Shown here one piece after another: positions 30,226-38,411 of a DNA stretch of 64,000 bases (position 1 is the first letter of the stretch; each line of letters begins with the position of its first letter). Source of the stretch: DATGKG01 sp963851325 (GTDB taxonomy: Bacteria; Desulfobacterota; Binatia; Binatales; Binataceae). The stretch covers positions 2,666,001 through 2,730,000 of the forward strand of contig CAWKOR010000001.1 in assembly GCA_963851325.1 (NCBI GenBank), in the 5' to 3' direction. The notes below the pieces were generated by a model. The model was not told the origin of the DNA and made no database searches. It worked only from the letters and a program-made list of their open reading frames with translations. Both the position numbers and the translations under genes were made by a program.

Positions 30226-31461
30226 ATGACCACGCTTCGGGACGAGTTGCTGCGCTTCGTCAGTCAGCTTCGTGGCGCGGGAGTTCGAGTATCGATATCC
30301 GAGACGCTCGACGCGATGAATGCGATCTCGGCGGCGGGACTCGAACGCGTTCCGATGCGCGAGGCGCTCGCAGCCACGCTCATCAAGGACGAAGACGACC
30401 GCCAGATTTTCGATGAGCTGTTTGCCGCATTCTTCGGAGGGAATCGCCATCCCACCGATGACGGCTGGAGAAAGCCCGGAGCTGAATCATCCGCGGCGCC
30501 CGGATCGGGGCGAGTCGAAAGCGAATCGATTCGCTCGGTTCGCAAGGACAAGAAACCCGCGCAGTCTGCCGTCCGCGAAAAATCCGAATCGCGCGACGAA
30601 TCGGATACTCAAGCCAAGGCGGACTCCGAGGAACCTCGCGAGCGCGAAGACTCTGAGGCAGAAGAGTCTTACGCGGACGAAGCGAGCGAGGAAGCAAGCG
30701 AAGCCGGCAAGGAGGCCGAGAGCAGGGCGTCCAGCGGGCACGATGCGCGACGGCACAAGATCGAGCGCACGCCGTTCGAGCGCTATTCCGACCTGGAATT
30801 CGACGAGGCTCGCGACGCGCTCGCGCCGATTGCCCGACGCTTCCGGGCGCGCCTTTCCCGGCGGCTGCGAATGGCGAAGAGTGGCCGCCTCGACTTCCGG
30901 CGCACCATTCGCGCCTCGATTCAACGCGGCGGTGCCTTGTCGGACCTGCGGTTCCGGGCGCGACGCCCGCGGCATATCGACCTCGTGATTCTCGCGGATA
31001 TTTCGGGTTCGGTACGCTATTCCTCGACCCTGATGCTCGAGCTGATCGCGGGAGCATCGAGCTTTTTCCGGCGGGTGCGAAGCTTTGTTTTCATCGATCG
31101 GCTCGCGGAGGCCGAGTTCGAACAAAAGCACCTGATCATGACGCCTCCCCTCGATCTCTACGCGCGTTCGGACTTCGGCCGCGTCCTCAATGAGCTATGG
31201 GAGCGACGTGGCGAGCTGCTCAATCGCGCGACGGTGTTGGTGGTGATGGGCGACGGGCGTAACAATCGGCGCCCGCCGCGTGCAGATTTGCTTCGCGAGA
31301 TGGGCCGCCTGTGCCGCGCCGTCTTCTGGCTGATACCTGAAGAGCGCGAGCGATGGGGCACCGGTGACAGCGCGATCTTTCAATATGCGCGGGAGGTCTC
31401 CGCGCTGGTGCCGTCGCGCGATTTACGCGAACTGGAAGCTGCGCTCATCAAAGTCGGCTAA
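30226..31461 (+). CDS. CoxE-like VWA-domain protein
   Basis: A 411-residue partner of the MoxR ATPase. Residues 1-85 are helical (RDELLRFVSQLRGAGVRVSI), then about 100 residues of very acidic/charged low-complexity linker (residues about 95-190), then the CoxE-type VWA domain with the metal-ion (MIDAS) motif LVILADISGSVRYSS, followed by a GDGRNNRRPP turn. Such VWA/MoxR pairs are found beside CO dehydrogenase and other enzymes needing metal loading, but no client gene is adjacent here. ATG 30226 is chosen; the frame upstream is antisense noise inside the ATPase gene. Confidence 0.88.
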   Translation: MTTLRDELLRFVSQLRGAGVRVSISETLDAMNAISAAGLERVPMREALAATLIKDEDDRQIFDELFAAFFGGNRHPTDDGWRKPGAESSAAPGSGRVESESIRSVRKDKKPAQSAVREKSESRDESDTQAKADSEEPREREDSEAEESYADEASEEASEAGKEAESRASSGHDARRHKIERTPFERYSDLEFDEARDALAPIARRFRARLSRRLRMAKSGRLDFRRTIRASIQRGGALSDLRFRARRPRHIDLVILADISGSVRYSSTLMLELIAGASSFFRRVRSFVFIDRLAEAEFEQKHLIMTPPLDLYARSDFGRVLNELWERRGELLNRATVLVVMGDGRNNRRPPRADLLREMGRLCRAVFWLIPEERERWGTGDSAIFQYAREVSALVPSRDLRELEAALIKVG

Positions 31462-31472
31462 CCTCGGCGGTC

Positions 31473-32993
31473 TCAGCGAAGATCGAAGAGTTCCCGGACC
31501 TTCGCGACCCACCAATTGCGGCGCGCGGTAACGCCGTCACCATCGGTTGTTTTAAGGAGCTCTTCGCGTTCCGATGCCCGATTTGCGATGACCTCGCTGA
31601 TTTGCTCGACCGCTTCGGGATGTTTTTTGAACAATTCGGTAAACGACTCGCGATTGATCTCCAGCACCTCAACGTCGGTTTGGGCCTTGTTGGTCGCGTT
31701 GCGCGGCTCGCCGGTCAGCATCCCGGCCTCGCCAATGATCTGCGAACGGCCCACGACCGCCAACTGCCGCAACGACCCGTTGTCGGTGCGTCCCAGAACC
31801 TCGACCCTGCCGCGTCTGATGATGTACATGGTGTCGCCGGTCTGACCCTGAGTAAGAATCGTTTCCCCCGCGCCGAATTCGTGCACTTGCACGTTGGGGA
31901 CGAGGAGGCGCAGTTCCTCCTCCGGCATATTGCGGAGAAAATCGATCTGACGCAGCTCGCGGATGATTTCGTTTTCGAATTCCTCCTGAGGTCGTCGCGA
32001 AACCTTGCGGCGGCGCACATCGAGGGTACGGATCGGAAATGGGATCTCCATCCCGTTACGCCGCAGCGCATACCAGAGACTGGTCACCAGCGAATTGCGG
32101 ATCTGTTCCTGAAGGGCATAGTCGGGAATCCAGTATTTGACTCGATACTTGATCGAAGAATCGCCGTACTCCCAGGCCAGCACCTCGGGTGAAGGATCGG
32201 TAAGCACGTGCGGCACATCGCGCATTACCTTAAAGATCACTTCGCGCACCCGGTTAGGCGGTTCGCTATAGCTGAGGCCCACTGAGATTTCATCCGCTAT
32301 CGGAGGGTCGCCGTAGTTAGTGAGCGCGTCCTTGGCAATCGCGGAGTTGGGAATCTCGAGGCGTTCGTTGGCGCGGGTAATGATAGTCGTCGACCGCACG
32401 CCGATACCCTGGACGCGGCCCAGAAACTGTCCGCTGCGAACCCAATCATTATGGTCGAAGGGACGCTGAAGCTGCAGCGCGAGGCCGCTGAAAATGTCGC
32501 CCAGCGTTTGCTGGACCGCGAAGCCGATAACCACACCCAATACACCGACCGACGCGACCAGCGAGTAAACGTTGACCCGAAAGTCTGCGGCGAGCACCGC
32601 GACCAGTACCGCGGCGTAGAGACTCAAACTGATCAGATCGCGCAGGATGTTGGAAACGTCGCGGCCAACGCGCCGGGAAGTGTAGTCGATCGCGTCCATC
32701 ACCAGACGGACCACGCCCCAGAAGAACAGCAGCACCGCGGCCCCGCCCAGACCGGTGGCGACCCTGGTATTGGAGACCATCGAGCCGCCGACCAGATCGA
32801 TAAGTGCTCCCAGTCCCAGCATCATGAAGCTGGGCGACGTCAGCATGCGCTGGCGGCGGCGCAACGCGATGGCGGCCGCAAAACATACGAACGCGAACAT
32901 CAACTCGACCGCGCTGTTGTAGCGATACGGCAGATAGTCGAAGCCGAGCAGCGATTGCAGCGGGGTCAGCGGTAGCAGCGAATCGATCGGCAT
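31473..32993 (-). CDS. MscS-family mechanosensitive channel with C-terminal cyclic-nucleotide-binding domain
   Basis: A 506-residue fusion. Membrane spans at about 27-45, 55-75, 82-100 and 120-140 lead to the MscS pore helix and beta domain (GVLGVVIGFAVQQTLGDIFS, SGLALQLQRPFDHNDWV, RANERLEIPNSAI). Residues about 360-485 form a CNMP domain: VHEFGAGETILTQGQTGDTM and a phosphate-binding cassette IGEAGMLTGEPRNATNKA with the Glu and Arg needed for cyclic nucleotides. This is the layout of bCNG-type channels, gated by ligand rather than tension. It ends 11 bases from the VWA gene (convergent) and starts 3 bases after the next minus-strand gene. Confidence 0.9.
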   Translation of the reverse strand: MPIDSLLPLTPLQSLLGFDYLPYRYNSAVELMFAFVCFAAAIALRRRQRMLTSPSFMMLGLGALIDLVGGSMVSNTRVATGLGGAAVLLFFWGVVRLVMDAIDYTSRRVGRDVSNILRDLISLSLYAAVLVAVLAADFRVNVYSLVASVGVLGVVIGFAVQQTLGDIFSGLALQLQRPFDHNDWVRSGQFLGRVQGIGVRSTTIITRANERLEIPNSAIAKDALTNYGDPPIADEISVGLSYSEPPNRVREVIFKVMRDVPHVLTDPSPEVLAWEYGDSSIKYRVKYWIPDYALQEQIRNSLVTSLWYALRRNGMEIPFPIRTLDVRRRKVSRRPQEEFENEIIRELRQIDFLRNMPEEELRLLVPNVQVHEFGAGETILTQGQTGDTMYIIRRGRVEVLGRTDNGSLRQLAVVGRSQIIGEAGMLTGEPRNATNKAQTDVEVLEINRESFTELFKKHPEAVEQISEVIANRASEREELLKTTDGDGVTARRNWWVAKVRELFDLR

Positions 32994-32996
32994 CGG

Positions 32997-34163
32997 CTAG
33001 AGGCCCGCCTTCTCAGCGATCTCATCGAGCAACCTGGAGGCATCGAAGTACTCAGCGGCGATTTCACGCGCAGCCTTCGCATGCCGTGGGTAGTCGGAAT
33101 TGATTGTGCGGATCGCGTCGACTGCGCCATCGGCATCATCGAAACCGAGCAGGCCCGTTCCACTCGGAATATACTTTTCGAAACCGGTGAATTGAGTAAT
33201 CACCGGGCGGCCGGCCGCGAGATAGCATACCGTGCGATCGCTAAACCATCCCGAGCGAGTACGCACATACAAATCTTTCGATACGGTAAACTCTCCGCGC
33301 GAGGAGGATATGTAGTCGCGGTACTCGTCGATGTCCAAAGACATAGGCACGACGGGACGAAATGTGAATCCTCCCGCGACCGCGCGATCGTAGTCGGAAC
33401 CTGAGTTGATATCCGTGGCTATTTCGATCGGCTGATCAGCGCGCTGTGCAACTTCGAGCACTTTTTCGAAATTCACATGCTTGGACCAATAGTAAGTCGT
33501 ACCGCCGATCTCGATGTCGTTGCCCTTGTTGCGCCAGGTTCCGACGGTGGTAAATGCACGCGGATGCGCCGGACCGATGCCCGGCTGCCATTCGTCGAGC
33601 ACCACCGGAGGGCGGGTGGGCTGCCAATTCACCCCTGCCGCCGGGACGCGGCAATCGGGCTTTCCGATGTTGTAGGCGTAAGTGAAAAACAGCTTGTGCG
33701 CCGATACGTTCAGCGTCGCGATCGGATCTCCGCGTTCGATCTGGATCTCGAATACGCCGGGATCGGTTTCCAGATAAATCATCATCGGACTGGCGAGGTG
33801 TTCTTCGCGCGGTTCGCTCGCGCCGCACAAATTGATCACCGCGTCAGACTCGCGGATCAACCTCAGACATTTGTCCTTCGCCATTCCGTGATAATTCTGG
33901 GTGATTGGGTCGCGAAAGCCCCACCGACCCGCGAAACCAAAGCGGTCCAGCACGCCGCCGACAAGTTTGAGGTTGTTGGCTGGATTGGGTGTCGGGGTTT
34001 GCGCGATTGCGTCGTAAACATACGCGCCGTGGTCCTCGATGTAGTACACGTCGAGGCCGAGGGCGCGCAGCCCGAGCAAATGGTGAAGCAACTGCCAGAC
34101 GACGCCCGCGAACGGGAATCGCATCGCCAAGTGGAGAACAACAATCCTGCCTTTGCGTTTCAC
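32997..34163 (-). CDS. glycosyltransferase-like protein
   Basis: A 388-residue protein resembling a GT-B glycosyltransferase. KGRIVVLHLAMRFPFAGVVW begins the first Rossmann half, and the C-terminal half has the tail seen in these proteins: SKDLYVRTRSGWFSDRTVCY, LAAGRPVITQFTGFEKYIPS, GLLGFDDADGAVDAIRTI. The LAAGRPVITQ/GFEKYIPSGTG region fits a nucleotide-sugar binding site. Substrate and acceptor unknown. The start is a GTG at 34163 with a weak ribosome site. It is followed after 3 bases by the channel gene, so they share a transcript. Confidence 0.68.
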   Translation of the reverse strand: MKRKGRIVVLHLAMRFPFAGVVWQLLHHLLGLRALGLDVYYIEDHGAYVYDAIAQTPTPNPANNLKLVGGVLDRFGFAGRWGFRDPITQNYHGMAKDKCLRLIRESDAVINLCGASEPREEHLASPMMIYLETDPGVFEIQIERGDPIATLNVSAHKLFFTYAYNIGKPDCRVPAAGVNWQPTRPPVVLDEWQPGIGPAHPRAFTTVGTWRNKGNDIEIGGTTYYWSKHVNFEKVLEVAQRADQPIEIATDINSGSDYDRAVAGGFTFRPVVPMSLDIDEYRDYISSSRGEFTVSKDLYVRTRSGWFSDRTVCYLAAGRPVITQFTGFEKYIPSGTGLLGFDDADGAVDAIRTINSDYPRHAKAAREIAAEYFDASRLLDEIAEKAGL

Positions 34164-34209
34164 CTCGGTCCAGCTTGCGATTCTAGTCGCGCGACGCGGG
34201 TTAGGATAG

Positions 34210-34854
34210 TCAGTCTGATACTAAGTCATCGCTTTGTGAAGCAATGATTTGGAGGTCGTCGCGGAGTCTCAAGAGCGCCTTTTTGCGCTGACTCAATCGC
34301 GCTTCCTCATCCTCGCCGAGTTCGCCGAGATAGCATGACAACTCGGGAAGCCACAGCACCGCACGATAAGGGAAGCCCGGGCGGACTTCAGGGTAGACGC
34401 GCGGCGCGATCAAGCCTTCGATCGAATCCTCGGCGACGACCTCTCGTACACCGCTCTTATCTTTATAGATGAGAGCAACTGCTGCGCGGATTCGCGCGGT
34501 GCGGCGCGGCTTCTCGATGCTCTCCATGCGCCGAATGACTTCCTCGGCGAGCGCGCGATCAGTACTCGCCTCGCTGCCGAGCCATCGATGCGACCGGACT
34601 CCCGGCGCGCCGCCCAACGCATCGACCTCGAGCCCGCCGTCATCGGCCAGCGTCGCGAGGCCACTCCGCTCGAAGTAGAAGCGTCCTTTTGCAAGCGCGT
34701 TGCCGTGGAAAGTCTCGGCGGTTTCCTCTGGGACCTCGCGGATCCCAGCCTCGGCGAGCGACACCGTTTCGAGGTTGATCTCCATCTGGCGCAACAAAAT
34801 CCGGTACTCCGCCAGCTTGGCAGGATTGGTGGTGGCGATGAGGATGCGGTTCAC
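34210..34854 (-). CDS. rdgB: non-canonical purine NTP pyrophosphatase
   Basis: A 214-residue member of the Ham1/RdgB family that cleaves (d)ITP and XTP to keep them out of nucleic acids. The opening RILIATTNPAKLAEYRILLR, the catalytic LADDGGLEVDALGGAPGVRS and the C-terminal SQRKKALLRL are all present. The last motif is usually SHRxKAL; here Gln replaces His, a small departure. The ddl gene precedes it by 8 bases. Similar residue usage to neighbours; no sign of transfer. Confidence 0.9.
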   Translation of the reverse strand: MNRILIATTNPAKLAEYRILLRQMEINLETVSLAEAGIREVPEETAETFHGNALAKGRFYFERSGLATLADDGGLEVDALGGAPGVRSHRWLGSEASTDRALAEEVIRRMESIEKPRRTARIRAAVALIYKDKSGVREVVAEDSIEGLIAPRVYPEVRPGFPYRAVLWLPELSCYLGELGEDEEARLSQRKKALLRLRDDLQIIASQSDDLVSD

Positions 34855-34862
34855 GAAGTCTT

Positions 34863-36023
34863 CTAAGACGTGCGTTTGGGATGGAAACTGAACTTCAACG
34901 CGGCGCGTTCACGATGGTCTTCGAGCGCGAGTTCGATCAGTCGATCGATCAGTTTCGGAAGCGGAAGGCCCGAGGCCTCCCACAGCTTGGGATACATGCT
35001 GATAGAAGTGAAGCCGGGAATGGTGTTCACCTCATTGACGAAAATTTTTCTGAGGTCGCGCCGCCCAAGGAAATCCACCCGCGCCATCCCGCGCAGCGAG
35101 AGCGCCTTGAAAGCCTCCACCGCCATCTTGCGAATCGTATTGAGCACCGCCTTCGGAAGCTTGGCGGGAATCCGGGTCTCCGAGCCCTTCTCGTCGACGT
35201 ATTTGGATTCGTAACTGTAGAACTCGTGACCATGCGTGACGATGACCTCGCCAACCGTCGAAGCCTCGGGACGATCGTTGCCGAGCACCGCGCATTCGAA
35301 TTCTCGTCCCTCGCATGATTCTTCGATGAGCGCCTTGCGATCGTACTGGAACGCGTCGTGAAGCGCCGCATCGAGGTCGCCGGGGCGCTTAACCTTGCTG
35401 ATGCCGATCGAAGAACCCAGCGCATTGGGCTTCACGAAGACCGGGTAGCGAAGTTCCCGCGCATATCTCCGGGCTAGCGCCGGATGCTCTTCGTAGTCCG
35501 CGCGAATGATCGAATGATACTTCACTACCGGGACTCCGGCGTCGCGCAGCACGCGCTTTTGGGTGTCTTTGTCCATGCCCACCGCGGAGCCGAGGACGCC
35601 TGCGCCTACGTAGGGAACGCCCGCGAGTTCCAGCAACCCTTGCACCGTGCCGTCCTCACCGAAGGTGCCGTGCAACACCGGAAACACCACGTCGAGCGGA
35701 CCGCCGAGGCTTCTCTGGTTGAGGGTGGCGACGGCGTCTGTGGATGGAGTCGGGACCAGCGTGCGGCTGTCATTATGCGGCAGCAAGGTGACGGGAGTAT
35801 CGCCCGCGCTCAATGCGCCCAGGTCCGGGGTGGTTTGGGCGAGCACCTTGAGCGCATTATTTTCGAGGAACCAGCGACCTTCGTGATCGATGCCGATGGG
35901 CACAATGTCGTAGCGCGCAGGATCCATCGCGGACATCACGGTCAGCGCGGATCGCAGCGATATCTCATGCTCGCCCGAGCGTCCACCGAATAGCACGCCG
36001 ACCCTGATTTTGTGTTCCATCAT
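34863..36023 (-). CDS. ddl: D-alanine--D-alanine ligase
   Basis: A 386-residue ATP-grasp ligase making the D-Ala-D-Ala unit of peptidoglycan. Visible motifs are VGVLFGGRSGEHEISLRSA, FPVLHGTFGEDGTVQGLLEL, YPVFVKPNALGSSIGISKV and the metal/ATP site FVNEVNTIPGFTSISMYPKL. A tyrosine-bearing omega loop (EFYSYESKYVDEKGS) marks a true D-Ala ligase rather than a D-Ala-D-lactate enzyme. It heads the minus-strand unit ddl-rdgB-glycosyltransferase-channel. Two ATGs stand side by side at 36023 and 36020. Confidence 0.94.
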   Translation of the reverse strand: MMEHKIRVGVLFGGRSGEHEISLRSALTVMSAMDPARYDIVPIGIDHEGRWFLENNALKVLAQTTPDLGALSAGDTPVTLLPHNDSRTLVPTPSTDAVATLNQRSLGGPLDVVFPVLHGTFGEDGTVQGLLELAGVPYVGAGVLGSAVGMDKDTQKRVLRDAGVPVVKYHSIIRADYEEHPALARRYARELRYPVFVKPNALGSSIGISKVKRPGDLDAALHDAFQYDRKALIEESCEGREFECAVLGNDRPEASTVGEVIVTHGHEFYSYESKYVDEKGSETRIPAKLPKAVLNTIRKMAVEAFKALSLRGMARVDFLGRRDLRKIFVNEVNTIPGFTSISMYPKLWEASGLPLPKLIDRLIELALEDHRERAALKFSFHPKRTS

Positions 36024-36130
36024 CCGCGCCTCATCCGGCGAAACAATTTCGGTTTGATTCTGTCACGAGATCGTGCGGGCTTCGAGGTCATTTCTGAACG
36101 CTGTCACCTTAAAAAAGGGCGAAATCCGGG

Positions 36131-36162
36131 TAGGGGTCGTTCGCGAACGACCCGCAGCGATA
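36131..36162 (-). repeat. TTCGCGAA-centred palindromic repeat, copy 1
   Basis: GGGTCGTTCGCGAACGACCC (36134-36153) is a perfect 20-base palindrome flanked on the minus strand by ATCGCTGC and CTACCC. The extended consensus is the same as at 36244 and 47545, with compensating changes in the stem. It lies in the 340-base gap between ddl and guaB, about 100 bases from copy 2 and in opposite orientation, like a paired repetitive extragenic palindrome. No gene is visible in 36024-36363. Confidence 0.7.
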
Positions 36163-36243
36163 GCACGGCCGCGATAACCCTCATTGCTGCCCAACCGACC
36201 TGGCAATGATTGGGTGATCGGGAAAGTTTCTGGTTCACCCACC

Positions 36244-36278
36244 ATCGCTGCGGGCGGTTCGCGAACCGCCTCTCCCGG
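36244..36278 (+). repeat. TTCGCGAA-centred palindromic repeat, copy 2
   Basis: GGCGGTTCGCGAACCGCC (36253-36270) is a perfect 18-base palindrome, preceded by ATCGCTGCG and followed by TCTCCCGG. With copy 1 it encloses 36163-36243. The stem bases differ from copy 1 but pairing is kept, which argues for a folded RNA or DNA structure rather than a chance match. Confidence 0.7.
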
Positions 36279-36363
36279 AAAAACGCCGGGGCATCGGTGC
36301 GACGTTAGATAATCTTGTAATCACTTGTCGGCCGCCCAGGCGACCACTACAGCGGCGACCTCG

Positions 36364-37821
36364 TCAGCCCCGATAGTTGGGCGACTCCTTGGTGATGAAG
36401 ACATCATGCACGTGGCTCTCGCGCTGGCCCGCCTCACTCACCCGGATGAACTTCGCGCGCCGCACCAACTCGCCAAGGCTATGCGCCCCGACATAACCCA
36501 TCCCGGCCTGCAAACCGCCGATAAGCTGATCGACATTCGAGGCCAGCGTGCCGCGATAGGGGACCCGGCCCTCGACGCCCTCGGGCACAATCTTGCCGTC
36601 GCTAACGTCCTGCTGCATGTAGCGATCGCGCACGCGCTCGCTCATCGCGCCGATCGAGCCCATGCCGCGATACTCCTTGTAGGTGCGACCCTGGTACAGC
36701 ACTGTCTCGCCGGGGCTTTCCTCGGTTCCCGCGAACAGCGAGCCGATCATCACGGTGGATGCTCCGGCGGCCAGCGCCTTGACGATGTCGCCGGAGAAAC
36801 GCACGCCGCCGTCGGCAATGATCGGGACCTTGCGAGGCTCACCGATCGCGACGCAATCCATGATCGCGGTCATTTGCGGCACGCCGACGCCGGAAACCAC
36901 GCGCGTGGTGCAGATCGAGCCCGGTCCGATGCCGACTCGCAGCGCGTCGGCGCCCGCATCGATCAGAGCCTTGGCGCCATCGCTGGTCGCGACGTTGCCC
37001 GCGATGACTTCGATATCGCCGGCCTCGCGTTTGGTCGAACGCAGTGCGTCGATGACATTTTGCGAATGCCCATGAGCGGTATCGATGAGGAGCACATCGA
37101 CGCCGGCCTTCAGCAAAGTCGCGACCCGCTGCTCGCGATCCGGCCCGACGCCGACCGCGGCGCCGACCCGTAAACGCCCCAGCGAGTCCTTGCTGGAATT
37201 CGGATGGCGGGTGGCCTTGTCCATGTCCTTTACCGTGATGAGGCCGCGCAGACGCCCGTGTTCGTCGGTGAGCGGAAGCTTCTCGATGCGATTTGCCTGC
37301 AGGATGGATTTTGCTTCTTCGAGGCTGATGCCGGGCCGGGCGGTAATCAGGCGCGTGGTCATGACTTCGCGCACCTGGCGATCGAGGCGCTTTTCGAATC
37401 GTAGATCGCGATTGGTCAGGATCCCGACCAGGCGGTGGCCCTCGACGACCACCGGAACCCCGGAGATCCGGTAGCGCTCCATGATCTGTAGCGCCTCGCC
37501 GATCTTCTGATCAGGATGCACCGTGACCGGATCGGTGATCATCCCGCTTTCGTATTTTTTGACGGTTTCGACTTCGGCGGCTTGTTGCTCGACGGTGAGA
37601 TTGCGATGCACGATACCGATACCGCCGACCTGCGCCAGCGTGATCGCGGTGCGCGATTCGGTGACGGTATCCATCGGGCTTGAGACCAGCGGAATGTGCA
37701 GCCGGATTTTCGGCGTGAGCAGGGTTGAGACGTCGCATTGCGAAGGGAGCACGTCGGAGGCCTGCGGCAGCAACAGCAGATCATCGTACGTGAGACCCTC
37801 GCGAAGCTCCTGATGCAGCAT
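36364..37821 (-). CDS. guaB: IMP dehydrogenase
   Basis: A 485-residue IMPDH, converting IMP to XMP with NAD+, the first committed step to GMP. The catalytic Cys is in GIGPGSICTTRVVSGVG near residue 300; two CBS domains (residues about 95-205, with YRISGVPVVVEGHRLVGILT and NRIEKLPLTDEHGRLRGLIT) interrupt the barrel; the flap region is MGSIGAMSERVRDRYMQ. GGAGGGAG precedes the ATG by 5 bases. Two terminator-like hairpins lie immediately upstream on the same strand, so expression may be attenuated. Confidence 0.95.
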   Translation of the reverse strand: MLHQELREGLTYDDLLLLPQASDVLPSQCDVSTLLTPKIRLHIPLVSSPMDTVTESRTAITLAQVGGIGIVHRNLTVEQQAAEVETVKKYESGMITDPVTVHPDQKIGEALQIMERYRISGVPVVVEGHRLVGILTNRDLRFEKRLDRQVREVMTTRLITARPGISLEEAKSILQANRIEKLPLTDEHGRLRGLITVKDMDKATRHPNSSKDSLGRLRVGAAVGVGPDREQRVATLLKAGVDVLLIDTAHGHSQNVIDALRSTKREAGDIEVIAGNVATSDGAKALIDAGADALRVGIGPGSICTTRVVSGVGVPQMTAIMDCVAIGEPRKVPIIADGGVRFSGDIVKALAAGASTVMIGSLFAGTEESPGETVLYQGRTYKEYRGMGSIGAMSERVRDRYMQQDVSDGKIVPEGVEGRVPYRGTLASNVDQLIGGLQAGMGYVGAHSLGELVRRAKFIRVSEAGQRESHVHDVFITKESPNYRG

Positions 37822-37837
37822 AAATCTCCCTCCGTTG

Positions 37838-37874
37838 GTAAAAAAAAGCCCGCAGAAATTCCTGCGGGCCTTTT
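37838..37874. terminator. bidirectional terminator-like hairpin just upstream of guaB
   Basis: GCCCGCAG (37848-37855) and CTGCGGGC (37862-37869) form a perfect 8-base stem with a 6-base loop. On the minus strand eight T follow; on the plus strand CTTTT follows. The T-run ends about 19 bases before the guaB ATG. A guaB promoter cannot fit between, so transcripts entering guaB must pass this hairpin, or start inside it. Confidence 0.75.
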
Positions 37875-37881
37875 GAGCCTA

Positions 37882-37913
37882 TAAAAAAATCGCGGCCTTG
37901 TTATGGGCTCGCG
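37882..37913 (-). terminator. terminator of the small lipoprotein gene
   Basis: On the minus strand CGCGAGCC and GGCCGCG pair around CATAACAA (one bulged A), followed by ATTTTTTTAT. It lies 77 bases beyond the lipoprotein stop at 37990 and just before the second hairpin, making a tandem pair. Confidence 0.6.
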
Positions 37914-37989
37914 CCATAATCGTTGATATCAGAGTTACGAGGCTGGATCAATTCGTCATCCTCGGAACGCGAAGATTTGAACTTCGCGG

Positions 37990-38349
37990 CTAGGGAACTT
38001 GTTTCGGCTGGGGAGTCGAATCCGGATAGGTGGGCACCGGCGGCATGTTCTCCAGCGCTGCCTCGCGCTTGACCTCCTCGTACAGCAGAACCACCCCCGC
38101 CATACCCGCGGCGCCAATCAGAATCGAGGCCGGGTAGGATTGGTTCGCGGAAGCTGCGAACACCAATCCCGAACCCGCGCCAATCACCCCGGCAACCGCA
38201 GCCGCCGCGAGTTCCTGCTGGACCGTCATTGGTTGAGTCGAGCATCCGAGGAACAGCAGCGCGGCGAACGAGGCTGCAAATCGGTAGGAGCGACACCTTG
38301 TTCGGCCAAACGGCGCGCGCTGATCGAAGCAGGAAATTCTCATAGCCAT
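37990..38349 (-). CDS. small putative lipoprotein
   Basis: A 119-residue protein with an unusually long charged N-region followed by FAASFAALLFLGCSTQP, where LFLGC fits a lipobox. After processing, a second hydrophobic stretch (LAAAAVAGVIGAGSGLVFAA, then a VVLLYEE helix) may embed it in the membrane, and the tail is proline-rich. No family recognised. It has a terminator after it and stands alone. The real start may be further in, but no better ATG exists. Confidence 0.6.
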   Translation of the reverse strand: MAMRISCFDQRAPFGRTRCRSYRFAASFAALLFLGCSTQPMTVQQELAAAAVAGVIGAGSGLVFAASANQSYPASILIGAAGMAGVVLLYEEVKREAALENMPPVPTYPDSTPQPKQVP

Positions 38350-38411
38350 CCGTTCTAGATCATTCGCTCACCCGAAAGCGAGAATCGCAGCGGCGCGCAC
38401 CGCATAGCTCT

